NCBI RefSeq assembly: GCF_030403505.1 | Contig: NZ_JAUEMJ010000002.1 | Location: 434,001-498,000, forward strand | Source of the DNA: Glycomyces tritici | Lineage (GTDB): Bacteria; Actinomycetota; Actinomycetes; Mycobacteriales; Micromonosporaceae | Direction of reading: 5' to 3' | Length of the DNA: 64,000 nucleotides | Shown here: positions 8,236 through 17,195 of the stretch, piece by piece | How positions within the stretch are numbered: the stretch's first letter is position 1 | Layout: the number at the start of each line of letters is the position of its first letter | Program-made: the position numbers and the translations under genes | The notes under the pieces: model-generated | What the model saw: only the letters and a program-made list of their open reading frames with translations | Database searches by the model: none | What the model was told of the DNA's origin: nothing

Positions 8236-8991
8236 TCGATAGACGGCCACGTTATCGCGAGCAGGCCCATCAGGCTGCTGTCGCACCTCGAGCGGATCGA
8301 CTGGCACCGCCACGACGGCCACCAACTGATCTACCCGCGGCGCGGGGTGCTGCGGGTGTTCACGGCCTCGGGCGTGTGGGTCGTGCCGCCTTCGCAGGGC
8401 GTGTGGGTGCCGGCCGGCCACGACCACGCCCACCGCGCGTGCGGGTCGACGGAGATGCGCGCGATCCTCTTCGCGACCGGGGGCTCCGGGCCGTTCATCG
8501 GGCATCCCACGGTGCTGGCGTTCACGCCGCTGCTGCGCGAGGCGGTCACGTGCCTGACCGACGACGCCGGACTCGAGCCGGGCACCCGGGGGCACCTCGA
8601 GCGGGTCGTCCTCGATCTGCTGCGCGGTGTCGAAGCGCCGCAGCGGTTCCTGCCGGCGCTGCCGGACCCGCGCCTGCGGGAGGTGGTCGCGCTCCTGGAG
8701 GACGATCCCGGGGACCGGCGGACCCTGGCGCAGCTGGGGACGGCGGTCGGGGCGTCCGAGCGGACGCTGAGCCGGCTGTTCCGGGTGCACGCGGGGATGA
8801 CGTTCGCGCAGTGGCGCGGGCAGTTCCGGCTGCACCACGCACTCGTGCTGCTCGCGGAAGGACACCAGGTCACGCGGATCGCGGGGGCGTGCGGGTACGC
8901 GAGCCCGAGCGCGTTCATCGGGGCGTTCCGGGCGGCGTTCGGGGTCACGCCGGGCGAGTACCTGCGGCGCGAGCCCGGCCTTCGCGTGTAG
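8233..8991 (+). CDS. AraC-family transcriptional regulator
   Basis: A 252-residue regulator. The N-terminal cupin-like sensor domain includes DWHRHDGHQLIYPRRG. The C-terminal double helix-turn-helix covers about residues 150-245, with the family signature ITRIAGACGYASPSAFIGAFRAAFGVTPGEYL in slightly varied form. ATG 8233 has no ribosome site but a -10 element directly upstream. It is divergent from the Fsr-like exporter, its probable target. The cupin-AraC/MFS pairing is common in drug-resistance loci. Confidence 0.9.
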   Translation: MSIDGHVIASRPIRLLSHLERIDWHRHDGHQLIYPRRGVLRVFTASGVWVVPPSQGVWVPAGHDHAHRACGSTEMRAILFATGGSGPFIGHPTVLAFTPLLREAVTCLTDDAGLEPGTRGHLERVVLDLLRGVEAPQRFLPALPDPRLREVVALLEDDPGDRRTLAQLGTAVGASERTLSRLFRVHAGMTFAQWRGQFRLHHALVLLAEGHQVTRIAGACGYASPSAFIGAFRAAFGVTPGEYLRREPGLRV

Positions 8992-9196
8992 CCCCCCATT
9001 GCCTTGATGGCGCTTTCAGGTTATTCTGACGCCACGCCATTATATCGATTCAATTCAATGTTTCGATGTCAATGCAGGCGGTCGCGCGACCCGGCACGTC
9101 GCGCGGCCCGCCGCCTCACCCTGTGCCACTGCGCGCCCCGCGCGGCGCTTTCGCGCGCCCGCGACCGGGTGCCCCCCATCAGATACGGAGTGAACC

Positions 9197-11440
9197 ATGA
9201 ACGAGTCCACCGCTCGACGGGCCGGGCGCCTGCGAGCCCCGGCGGCCGCGGCCATAGGCCTGGTCGCCGCCGCGGCGACGATGATCGCGATGACCGATGC
9301 GAACGCGGCCACCGTCCGCTACGAGGCCGAGAGCGCCCCCGCCGTCTGCACCGGCACCGTCGACACGAACCACGCCGGGTACTCCGGCTCAGGGTTCTGC
9401 AACTCCGACAACGCGGTCGGGGCCTCGTCCCAGTTCACCGTGAATGCCGCGAGCGCCGGAACCGCCACCCTGGCGATCCGGTACGCCCACGGCGGCACCG
9501 ACACCCGCTCGGCGAACATCGTGGTCAACGGCGCCACCGTGCAGTCGGCGAGCACGTTCGCCGCGACCGGCGCCTGGACCACCTGGTCCACCAAGACCGT
9601 CACGATCCCGGTGAACGCCGGAAGCAACACCGTCCGCCTCGAAGCCACCGCCGCCGCGGGCCTGGCGAACATCGACTACGTCGAGCTCACCGACGGCGGC
9701 ACGGCCCAGACCGGGCCGATCATGGAGGACCTCGGCCGCGGGGTCACCGTGGTGCCGTCCGGCGGCGGCAGCCTCGTCAGCTGGCGGCTCCTCGGCACCG
9801 ACGCCGCCAACACGGCGTTCAACGTGTACCGCAACGGGACCCTGCTCAACAGCACCCCGATCACCGGCGCCACCAACTACCTCGACGCGGGAGGGAGCGG
9901 CACGTACACCGTCGCGGCCGTCAACGGCGGCACCGTCGGCACCCCGACCGGGGCCGAGGCGGTCTTCAACGCCAGCGGCTACAAGGACATCCCGATCCAG
10001 CGGCCCGCGGGCGGCACGACCCCCTCGGGCGAGGCGTACACCTACAACGCCAACGACATGAGCGTGGGCGACCTCGACGGGGATGGGCAATACGAGTACC
10101 TCGTCAAGTGGGACCCGAGCAACGCCAAGGACAACTCGCAGTCGGGCTACACCGGGAACGTCTACATCGACGCGTACAAGCTCAACGGCCAGCGGCTGTG
10201 GCGGATCGACCTGGGCCGCAACATCAGAGCCGGGGCGCACTACACGCAGTTCCAGGTGTACGACTACGACTCGGACGGCGACGCGGAGATCGCCATGAAG
10301 ACCGCCGACGCCACGGTCTCGGGCACCGGGCAGGTCATCGGCAACGGGAGCGCCGACCACCGCAACAGCGGCGGCTACATCCTCACCGGACCGGAGTACC
10401 TGACGATCTTCAACGGCGCCAACGGGGCCGTGCTCGACACGATCAACTACCAGCCCGCCCGCGGGACTGTGAACGACTGGGGCGACAACTACGGGAACCG
10501 CGTCGACCGCTTCCTGGCCGGAACGGCCTATCTGGACGGTCAGCACCCGAGCATGGTGTTCGCGCGCGGCTACTACACGCGCAGCGTCATCTGGACCGTG
10601 GACTTCAACGGCACGGACCTGGTCTCGCGCTGGGTGTTCGACTCCAACAGCGCCGGCAGCCAGTACACCGGGCAGGGGGCGCACAGCCTCTCGGTCGCCG
10701 ACCTGAACGGCGACGGCCGCCAGGACATCGTCTACGGGGCGATGGCGGTCGGCTCGAACGGCCAGGCGCTGTACAACACCAGGTTCGGCCACGGCGACGC
10801 GCTGCACGTGAGCGACTTCGTGCCGAGCCGCGCCGGCCAGGAGGTGTTCATGGTCCACGAGAGCGGCAGCCAGCCCTCGTCGAGCCTCAACGCGTCGAAC
10901 GGCGCGATCCTCTTCCAGACGCCCGCGAGCGGGGACAACGGCCGCGGCGTGGCCGCGAACGTGCTGGGGAGCAACGCAGGCGCCGAGTTCTGGTCGCTGA
11001 ACGCGAACGGCCTGCTCAACGCCTCGGGGTCGAACATCGGCGCGAAGCCGGCCTCGACCAACTTCGTCTCGTGGTGGGACGGTGACGGCGAGCGCGAGCT
11101 GCTCGACGGCACCCAGATCACCAACTACCCGTCCGGCACGGCCCTCTCGGCCTCCGGCGTCGCGTCCAACAACGGCACGAAGGCCACACCGGGCCTCTCG
11201 GCCGACCTGTTCGGCGACTGGCGCGAAGAGGTCGTCTGGCGCACCAGCGACAACAGCGCGCTGCGCATCTACGCCACGCCTTCGACCACGAACCTGCGCA
11301 TCGCCACGCTGATGCACGACCCGCAGTACCGCGTGGCGATCGCCTGGCAGAACACGGCGTACAACCAGCCGCCGCATCCGAGCTTCTACATCGGCAGCGA
11401 CGTCACGAGCTACCCGTTCCCGGCCATTTCCACACCCTGA
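9197..11440 (+). CDS. Secreted rhamnogalacturonan lyase, PL11, with N-terminal CBM
   Basis: A 747-residue extracellular pectin-degrading enzyme that cleaves the rhamnogalacturonan-I backbone by beta-elimination. ATG 9197 follows GGAG. Residues 1-36 are a signal peptide ending DANA. A CBM35/CBM6-like module follows (about 37-165, starting VRYEAESAP). The PL11 beta-propeller runs from about residue 173 to the end, with repeated calcium-type motifs such as DLDGDGQYEYLVKWDP and YDSDGDAEIAMKTAD. YesW (endo) and YesX (exo) types cannot be separated by eye. A strong terminator follows. The upstream 200 bp are AT-rich around 9020-9075, with no operator I can name. Confidence 0.92.
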   Translation: MNESTARRAGRLRAPAAAAIGLVAAAATMIAMTDANAATVRYEAESAPAVCTGTVDTNHAGYSGSGFCNSDNAVGASSQFTVNAASAGTATLAIRYAHGGTDTRSANIVVNGATVQSASTFAATGAWTTWSTKTVTIPVNAGSNTVRLEATAAAGLANIDYVELTDGGTAQTGPIMEDLGRGVTVVPSGGGSLVSWRLLGTDAANTAFNVYRNGTLLNSTPITGATNYLDAGGSGTYTVAAVNGGTVGTPTGAEAVFNASGYKDIPIQRPAGGTTPSGEAYTYNANDMSVGDLDGDGQYEYLVKWDPSNAKDNSQSGYTGNVYIDAYKLNGQRLWRIDLGRNIRAGAHYTQFQVYDYDSDGDAEIAMKTADATVSGTGQVIGNGSADHRNSGGYILTGPEYLTIFNGANGAVLDTINYQPARGTVNDWGDNYGNRVDRFLAGTAYLDGQHPSMVFARGYYTRSVIWTVDFNGTDLVSRWVFDSNSAGSQYTGQGAHSLSVADLNGDGRQDIVYGAMAVGSNGQALYNTRFGHGDALHVSDFVPSRAGQEVFMVHESGSQPSSSLNASNGAILFQTPASGDNGRGVAANVLGSNAGAEFWSLNANGLLNASGSNIGAKPASTNFVSWWDGDGERELLDGTQITNYPSGTALSASGVASNNGTKATPGLSADLFGDWREEVVWRTSDNSALRIYATPSTTNLRIATLMHDPQYRVAIAWQNTAYNQPPHPSFYIGSDVTSYPFPAISTP

Positions 11441-11453
11441 CCCTCCGATGGAA

Positions 11454-11485
11454 CCGGGGCCCGCGGCGACTGCCGCGGGCCCCGG
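11454..11485 (+). terminator. Strong hairpin after PL11 gene
   Basis: A 14-bp perfect stem (11454-11467 with 11472-11485) closes a 4-nt GACT loop, 13 bases past the lyase stop. Confidence 0.75.
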
Positions 11486-11552
11486 CCCTTTGCCCGATGA
11501 ATTCGAGCGGTGCGCGTCGTCTCCATTCGAGAACCATCGAAGGAGCAGACGG

Positions 11553-12128
11553 ATGATCGACTTCAAAACGGTGACCGACCAGGTGGCCTCGCTCGTGGAC
11601 CAGGTGCGGGACGAGGGCCTCGGAGACGCCACCCCGTGCGGTCACTACACGCAGGCGCAGCTGCTCAACCACCTGACCGGCCTGAGCCTCGCCTTCACCG
11701 CCGCCGCCCGCGGCGAGACCGGCCCCCACAACGACGCCCCGCCGGGCGAGCCGCCGACGAGCCTCGAACCCGGGTGGCGCGACGAGCTCAAGCAGCGCTT
11801 GGGCGAACTCGCCGACGCCTGGAGCGAGCCGTCCGCCTGGGAGGGCGAGGCCCTCGCGGGCGGCGTGACGCTCCCGGCCTCCGTCATGGGCCTCGTCGCC
11901 CTGAACGAGGTCGCGGTCCACGGCTGGGACCTGGCCGCCGCCACCGGCCGCCCTTACGCCCTCGACCCGGACGTGATCGAGACCCTCACCGCCTTCACCG
12001 GCCAGGACGCCGACGACCAGTCCGCCCGCGAGGGCGTCTACGCCCCCGTCGTCGAACTCCCCGCCGGCGCCTCCCCGCAGGACCGCCTGATCGCCCTCAC
12101 CGGACGCGACCCGGCCTGGCGCCCCTGA
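11553..12128 (+). CDS. TIGR03086-type DinB/mycothiol-dependent isomerase-like protein
   Basis: A 191-residue cytosolic protein with the actinobacterial TIGR03086 pattern: TPCGHYTQAQLLNHL near residues 27-41 and the later VAVHGWDLAAATGRP. Both segments supply His residues, which in this fold (DinB / maleylpyruvate isomerase N-terminal domain) bind a metal and act in mycothiol-linked reactions. ATG 11553 lies behind AGGAGCAG. The specific substrate is unknown. It stands alone between the lyase terminator and a gene-poor stretch. Confidence 0.82.
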   Translation: MIDFKTVTDQVASLVDQVRDEGLGDATPCGHYTQAQLLNHLTGLSLAFTAAARGETGPHNDAPPGEPPTSLEPGWRDELKQRLGELADAWSEPSAWEGEALAGGVTLPASVMGLVALNEVAVHGWDLAAATGRPYALDPDVIETLTAFTGQDADDQSAREGVYAPVVELPAGASPQDRLIALTGRDPAWRP

Positions 12129-12482
12129 CGAGCGGGTCGGCGCCTCTCGGGCGCGCCCACTCATCCCCGGCGACTCCCCGAGCGAAACCACCTGGAGCGG
12201 GAATCCGGGAGCAGTCAAGGCGATCGCGTCGACCAAGACCAGGATCGGATGCTGGTATGCGAGCGGTAGCAGTTCGATCGCATCTCGGCGGCTGCGCAGC
12301 CCCGGCGGCGCTACTGCGGGAATGTCGAGTTTCCAGCACCGCAGGGGCCCCGCGGCCATGCCGTTCGGCGGAAAGCGACTCGCCCCCCGGAACTCCAAGC
12401 CGACTGAGACACGCTCGTAGGTCGGCGGTGCAGCAGACGGTCGGTTGCAGCGCCGGTCCGGTCGGCGGGTGGGCGGCCGGGG
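12129..12482. other. Gene-poor stretch
   Basis: I see no gene I can support in these 354 bases. The minus strand at about 12190-12360 has an open frame of fairly natural amino-acid composition (for example ELLPLAYQHPILVLVDAIAL) but no start, ribosome site or homology I recognise. It may be a degenerate remnant or chance. Confidence 0.4.
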
Positions 12483-12881
12483 TCAGTGGTTGGGCGCGAA
12501 GCCGGAGGTCGAGGCCTTCGTGGGGCGGAAGACCATGAAGACCCGCCGCTCCTGGGCGTCCACGAACGCGCGCCTGGCGTCGATCGCATCGGTCGCGGCC
12601 AGGCGTCCGAGGCCTGCGGCCAGAGCGAAGAACTCGTCTCGGGGAAGTCCCGTATCGCCGTCGCGGACCAGGACGGAGATCATGAGCTGCAGCCCGGTAG
12701 CTCGGGAGTGGAAGACGGTGATGGCGTCGCAGAGCTTCCCAATTCGCTCGGAGGCGTCGTCCCCGAACGGGTGGCCGAGTTCGCGGTGCAGGTCGTCGTA
12801 GGAGAGCGTCGCGCCCTGGGAGGCGTACCGCTTGAGCACTTCCAGTCCGGAGGCGATGAAGGCGGAGTCGTCGTGCGTCAT
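12483..12881 (-). CDS. Hypothetical protein
   Basis: A 132-residue protein starting at ATG 12881 (MTHDDSAFIASGLEVLKRY). It appears soluble and mixed alpha/beta, with a possible helix-turn-helix-like start (ATLSYDDLHRELGHPFGDDASERI) and a strand-rich middle (AITVFHSRATGLQLMISVLV). There is no signal or membrane segment. I do not recognise the family. The ribosome site is weak (AAGCAGG). No operon partner is close, and the gene is flanked by gene-poor DNA on both sides. Confidence 0.55.
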   Translation of the reverse strand: MTHDDSAFIASGLEVLKRYASQGATLSYDDLHRELGHPFGDDASERIGKLCDAITVFHSRATGLQLMISVLVRDGDTGLPRDEFFALAAGLGRLAATDAIDARRAFVDAQERRVFMVFRPTKASTSGFAPNH

Positions 12882-13206
12882 GGCGGGCCTGCTTCTTGGA
12901 GAATGCGATCGGACCCGATGAGGGGATGACCTCGACCGTAACACGGTCACCCCGTCCGCTCCCCCGCTTCGATCCACCGCGGACGGCCCGCTCGGTAGCC
13001 GAGACCGCGGCCCATCCGATGGCGTGAGAGCCGACCATGGGGTCGAACCCAGGTTGCGGGCCCCCTTCTCGGCCGAGCCGAAGCTGCGGGTGTCCCGCCG
13101 CACGGCCGAGCCGATGGGGCCCGCCCGCACGACCGGACCGATATGCGCGGGGCCCGGCCGAATGGCCGGGCCCCGCATCACCCAATACCGTTGCGCCGCA
13201 AGCCGA
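12882..13206. other. Intergenic stretch with only a terminator
   Basis: These 325 bases hold the LPXTG-gene terminator (13147-13176) and the leader of the hypothetical gene. Nothing else is supported. A GGTCGAACCC string near 13040 resembles a tRNA T-arm, but no tRNA folds around it. Confidence 0.5.
13147..13176 (-). terminator. Hairpin terminator of LPXTG gene
   Basis: A perfect 13-bp stem (13147-13159 with 13164-13176) with a GAAT loop lies 31 bases past the stop of the minus-strand wall-protein gene. Confidence 0.75.
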
Positions 13207-14850
13207 CTACCAGCTAGCGGCAGCCTTGCGGCGGCGCAGGAGCGCGAACACGACCACACCCGCAGCGAGCACCGCAGCGGCCGTCACGCCGACGACCGTG
13301 AGCGGGACGCCCGTGGTCGGCAGCTGCTCCGAGCCGCTACCGCCACCGGGTACGGCGGCGTTGAGGCTCAGGGCGGCGACGTTGTTCTCCAGGTCGCCGT
13401 CGATCGTCGGGAAGTCGGCCTCGGTGAGGCCCCAGTGCTCTTCGAATCCGGTGAAGTCCCAGGTGTCGGCGTCTTCCATGACCGAGATGAGACCGTCGGT
13501 CGAGGACTTCGCGTCGGTCACGATCACGGGGAGGTCGAACGCGAGCTCCTCACCGACCCGCAGGGTGTCGGGGCCGTCGCACATGACGTCGACGCGCTCG
13601 AGTCCGTAGACGGCCGGGTCGACCGTCCACTCCCGAAGCTCCATGCTGTTGCAGAAGGTGCCGTCCAGCTCGATGTAGCCGTACTCGTTGAAGCCGGTCG
13701 CTTCGACACCGGTGGGGAGCTGGATCGCGATGTTGAAGCGGCCCTCGCCGGAACCGGGGTGCGCTCGGGCGAGGCCATCTGCCGGGCCGAGGTTCTCGAT
13801 GACGACGGGGATCGTGGCGTCCGCGCCGGCTTCGCCGTCGATGCGCTGGCCCGCGACCGCCACGTCGAACGGGTTGGCCGCCGAGACGATGATGGACTGC
13901 GAGGACCCCTCCTCGATCTCGGTGCGGTCGGTCGGCTCGAAGACGAGCTCCTGGTCGGCGTCGAAGAATTCGACTTCATCGAGGTAGTGCTGACCCCAGC
14001 CGTCGAGCGGTGAGACGTGGAAGCCCTGGCGGAACTCCATCGGGCCGGGCACGTTCGCACCGAGGGTCACGCTGATCGGCGAGTCGGCGGAGAGCTCGTA
14101 GACCTCGCCCGGTGCCGGCGTGAGCTCGGGGAACGCGCACATCACTTCGTCTTCACGGTAGATGCCGCAGTTGCTGTACTCCGAGGCGACCGAGAGGTGC
14201 GGGGTGTCGCTCCAGTAGCTGAAGATCACGCCGCGGATCGTGGTCTCGCCGGTGTTCGCGAACTCGATCTCGGGGGTGACGGTGTCGCCGGCCGCGACGT
14301 CCTCGAAGTCGCTCGCGTTCACGGAGTAGTCCCACTCCGCGTCGTCGGGGGCCAGGAACTTCCACCTGCCGGGGATCTCGGCGGGCGCGTACCCGCCGGG
14401 CTCCACGGTCATCAGCCAGTCGACCTGCTCGTTGGCGACGACTCCGGGACCGGGGAGCACGTCGAACCGGATATCGAAGTACGAGTTGGCGTTCTGGTCG
14501 GCGAAATTGCAGTCGAGGGTCGCGCCTTCGGCGATGCACGCCGGGTCTTCGGTCACGAACGTGGTGCCCTGGGACTGGTCCGAGAGGCCGAACTCGATAT
14601 GGAGGTTCTCGAGGACCTCGTCATCGGCGCCGCCGCCGGTCTCGACCACGAGCCGCGCCTGCTGCGACTCGGTCTCCTCGGTCCAGCCGACATAGAAGTC
14701 GGAGGTCTCCCAGGGCTCGGCCCAGGCTTGGACGTCGAGCTGATCCTGGGCTTGGGCAGGGGCGGCGGTGAGGCCGACTGCGAAGGCGGCCACGGTGAGC
14801 GCGGCGCCCGCACCGGCGAGGGCTCGCCGCGTGGGGTTCGGGGAGGTCAT
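13207..14850 (-). CDS. LPXTG cell-wall-anchored surface protein
   Basis: A 547-residue exported protein. ATG 14850 is preceded by AAGGAA. A signal peptide ends APAQAQ at about residue 35. The C-terminus has the sortase motif LPTTG, a hydrophobic span and the basic tail RRRKAAASW, so it should be covalently linked to peptidoglycan. The acidic body looks like tandem Ig/DUF11-like beta domains, with repeated motifs such as VTPEIEFANTGETTIRGVIF and IPVVIENLGPADG. No catalytic motif is visible; an adhesin or structural role is inferred. No sortase gene is in the window. Confidence 0.85.
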   Translation of the reverse strand: MTSPNPTRRALAGAGAALTVAAFAVGLTAAPAQAQDQLDVQAWAEPWETSDFYVGWTEETESQQARLVVETGGGADDEVLENLHIEFGLSDQSQGTTFVTEDPACIAEGATLDCNFADQNANSYFDIRFDVLPGPGVVANEQVDWLMTVEPGGYAPAEIPGRWKFLAPDDAEWDYSVNASDFEDVAAGDTVTPEIEFANTGETTIRGVIFSYWSDTPHLSVASEYSNCGIYREDEVMCAFPELTPAPGEVYELSADSPISVTLGANVPGPMEFRQGFHVSPLDGWGQHYLDEVEFFDADQELVFEPTDRTEIEEGSSQSIIVSAANPFDVAVAGQRIDGEAGADATIPVVIENLGPADGLARAHPGSGEGRFNIAIQLPTGVEATGFNEYGYIELDGTFCNSMELREWTVDPAVYGLERVDVMCDGPDTLRVGEELAFDLPVIVTDAKSSTDGLISVMEDADTWDFTGFEEHWGLTEADFPTIDGDLENNVAALSLNAAVPGGGSGSEQLPTTGVPLTVVGVTAAAVLAAGVVVFALLRRRKAAASW

Positions 14851-15224
14851 GGATTTCCTTGTTTCTGTTGTCAATGAGGGGTGCGGTACAGGGGGTGCCG
14901 GAGGTACCGGCCTCATCGACACGCGTCGAGGCCGGCGACGGTTGCAGCATCTGGCTGCATTGAAACGTTCGAGAGAAGGACGCGGACGGTGGAGGGCTGG
15001 TCCGCTGGCTTTGGTCACGACCTGTCGGAGCTGCGTCTCCCGGACTCACCGCCGAACCCTGCGCTCACCGGGCAGCCCGGATGAACGGCGCCTGTCCGTT
15101 GCGCTGACCGGTCGTCTCCACATCCAGAACTGCGTACATAACACTGCGCCTCCGTCTGGCTACAGCGAGGGATCCACTGTAGCGAGACGGAGGCGGACGC
15201 GACTTCCCCGAACGGTTCCAGTGC
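14851..15224. other. Leader of LPXTG gene plus terminator of the CBM2 protein
   Basis: These 374 bases contain the promoter region of the LPXTG gene and, at 15147-15195, the terminator of the upstream minus-strand gene. I see no coding gene. Confidence 0.5.
15147..15195 (-). terminator. Long-stem terminator of CBM2-zincin gene
   Basis: A near-perfect 19-position stem (15147-15165 with 15177-15195, one mismatch) encloses an 11-nt loop, 30 bases past the stop codon. The length and regularity exceed those of most hairpins in the window. Confidence 0.75.
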
Positions 15225-16919
15225 TCAGGACGGGGTGGCGCCGGTGATCGTGAGTTCGTAGGGGAAGGGGTCGCCGACGCCGGTCTGCCACATCGTGTAG
15301 TTGCGGTGCTGGGACGGTGTGGCGGCGACGACGAGCATCATGTGGGTCTCCCCGCTCTGGAGCGAGAAGTTCGCGGTCTGGCCCGGTGCGAGCAGCGGGC
15401 TGTAGCGGACCGAGAAGTCGGCCTTGACCGCGACGAGGCGGAAGCGCCAGTCGGCTCCGGCGAGGCCGGAGGCGCCGGTGAGCTGGACGCCGACGGTGCT
15501 CGCGGTCGGGTTGAGGCGGATCGTGTTGTGCCCGTACTGGTGCGGCGCATCGGTGCCGGCGATCCGGTAGCGGTTCGAGCCGAGGCTGGTGAGCGGGTCG
15601 GTGTGGAGCGGGCGGTAGGCGCCGCCGCGCCACAGGTCGGTGCGCATGGCCGCGCCCTGGTCGAAGTCGTACACGACCTGGCGGGAGGTCATCTCGCCGA
15701 TGAGGGTCGCGAACTCCTGATGGTCGAGTTGGAGGACGCGCTTGATCGTGTCGATCGGGTGCTCGCCCTGCCTGGCCTCGTACCAGAGCCGGTCCACCGC
15801 TTCGGCGCCGTAGAGCTCGGCGATGGTGTCGAACATGAGCCAGTCGCCGTAGTAGGTCTCCTGGGCGAGCCAGCGGAAGTGCTGGCGGTCGGGGTAGTAG
15901 CCGGAGCCGAGGACGACCTCGGGCCGCTGCATGCGGGCCATGTAGTTGGCGTGGGCCTCCCAGACCGGGCCCGCGACGGGGTTGCCGTGTCCCCAGCCGC
16001 CGCCGTTCCCGTTGTCGGCGTTGATGTCGCTGGCATACGACTGCATGATGTGGTTGAACTCGTGGGATTCGACCCAGTCGTCCCAGGTCTTGTCGTAGGG
16101 CAGGCACATGTGGCCGACGCCGGCGTCGTCGGGCCCGGCCCAGTTCGCGGGCGGGAGGAACCCGTTCGACCAGGTGCCGCACAGGTAGATGTTGATGCGG
16201 TAGCGGGAACCGGCGGCGTGGTCGGCGGGGTCGACGAAGCCGACGTCCTCGACGTAGAAGTCGTAGATCTCCTCCATGTGGTTCGCGACCCACCGGGGGT
16301 AGTCGTCGTAGCCGTGCTGACGGCCCCAGGCGACGGCGTCGACGGCGTCGCCCCAGCGGACGGTGAAGTTCGCGGACTCGACGTAGTTGCTCGTGGAGGC
16401 GCCGGCTTCGATGAGGAAGGCGGGCGTGCGGGTCTGCTTCTGCTGCTGGGGTTCTCCGGTGGGCTCGGGTTCGCTGGGGGTCTCGGTCGGGGTGCTGGTG
16501 CCGCCGCATGCGACCCCGTTGACCTTGAAGCCGGTGGGGACGGTGCCGGTGCCGGTCACGGTGAGGCCGAAGACCTCTTTGGTCTGGCCGGCGCCGATCT
16601 GGGCGTTCCAGCCGACGTCCTCGCCGGTGAAGTGGGCGCCGGACTGGGTGTGGTCGACGTTCCAGGCGTTCTGGACGGAGGAGCCGGACGGGAGGTCGAA
16701 CTCGACCTTCCAACCGTTGATGGACTCCGATCCGGCCTTGATGGACACTGCGGCGTTGTGGCCGGTGCCCCATTGGGAGGTGATGGCGTACTGGACGGCG
16801 TCGCATGCGGCGGCAGATACCGGGACTGCCGCCACCACTGCGACGGACGCGGCCAGGACGGCCCCCACCGCCAATCCGACGGCGCCGAGGCGCCGGTTTC
16901 GACTTCGAGTGGCTTCCAT
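15225..16919 (-). CDS. Secreted CBM2-linked zincin-type metallopeptidase-like protein
   Basis: A 564-residue extracellular protein. ATG 16919 lies behind AAGGAG. Order: signal peptide (1-38, ending PVSAAA); CBM2 cellulose-binding module (about 39-139, Cys39...Cys138, with Trp50, Trp70, Trp86 and Trp104); a Thr/Pro/Glu-rich linker (about 141-162); then a domain with the zinc motif HEFNH at 286-290. The last region looks like a beta-sandwich. The catalytic part resembles secreted proteins I know as DUF6055, but that name is from memory. A role in trimming cell-wall or cellulosomal-like proteins while bound to cellulose is inferred. It is probably monocistronic, with a palindromic operator upstream at 17026-17049. 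Confidence 0.75.
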   Translation of the reverse strand: MEATRSRNRRLGAVGLAVGAVLAASVAVVAAVPVSAAACDAVQYAITSQWGTGHNAAVSIKAGSESINGWKVEFDLPSGSSVQNAWNVDHTQSGAHFTGEDVGWNAQIGAGQTKEVFGLTVTGTGTVPTGFKVNGVACGGTSTPTETPSEPEPTGEPQQQKQTRTPAFLIEAGASTSNYVESANFTVRWGDAVDAVAWGRQHGYDDYPRWVANHMEEIYDFYVEDVGFVDPADHAAGSRYRINIYLCGTWSNGFLPPANWAGPDDAGVGHMCLPYDKTWDDWVESHEFNHIMQSYASDINADNGNGGGWGHGNPVAGPVWEAHANYMARMQRPEVVLGSGYYPDRQHFRWLAQETYYGDWLMFDTIAELYGAEAVDRLWYEARQGEHPIDTIKRVLQLDHQEFATLIGEMTSRQVVYDFDQGAAMRTDLWRGGAYRPLHTDPLTSLGSNRYRIAGTDAPHQYGHNTIRLNPTASTVGVQLTGASGLAGADWRFRLVAVKADFSVRYSPLLAPGQTANFSLQSGETHMMLVVAATPSQHRNYTMWQTGVGDPFPYELTITGATPS

Positions 16920-17025
16920 GAGCTGAGCTCCTTCGTTCGGGCGCGACTGCTTCGGCGCGCCCGCAACCGGAACCGCGGCGGCCCCGCGAGCACACCGAAT
17001 GCGGGCCCGCGGCACCGACCGCAGT

Positions 17026-17049
17026 TAATATTGACGTACGTAAATATTA
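17026..17049. promoter_or_regulatory. 24-bp palindromic operator upstream of CBM2-zincin gene
   Basis: Arms TAATATT and AATATTA flank a central ACGTACGT, and only one symmetric pair is mismatched over 24 bp. The AT-rich site stands out from its surroundings and lies about 107 bp upstream of the gene start. The binding protein is unknown. Confidence 0.6.
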
Positions 17050-17195
17050 GATCTCGCCCGGAACCTCGCACACAAGCGCAGGGGATTTCCGAAACCAATC
17101 GCGCATACCGGGGCGAAGCGCTCACCCGATCGATCGCGTCGCTGCGGCCCCTCCAGTGCCGCCCGGCGGACACGGCGCCCGCCGGGCGACTCCGG

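Noticed and set aside
9389..11632. 747-codon minus-strand frame antisense to the PL11 lyase
   Set aside because: Low-complexity GC-rich shadow frame; the lyase on the other strand is clear.
13020..13062. tRNA-like T-arm string (GGTCGAACCC)
   Set aside because: No cloverleaf can be built on either strand; acceptor and anticodon arms are missing.
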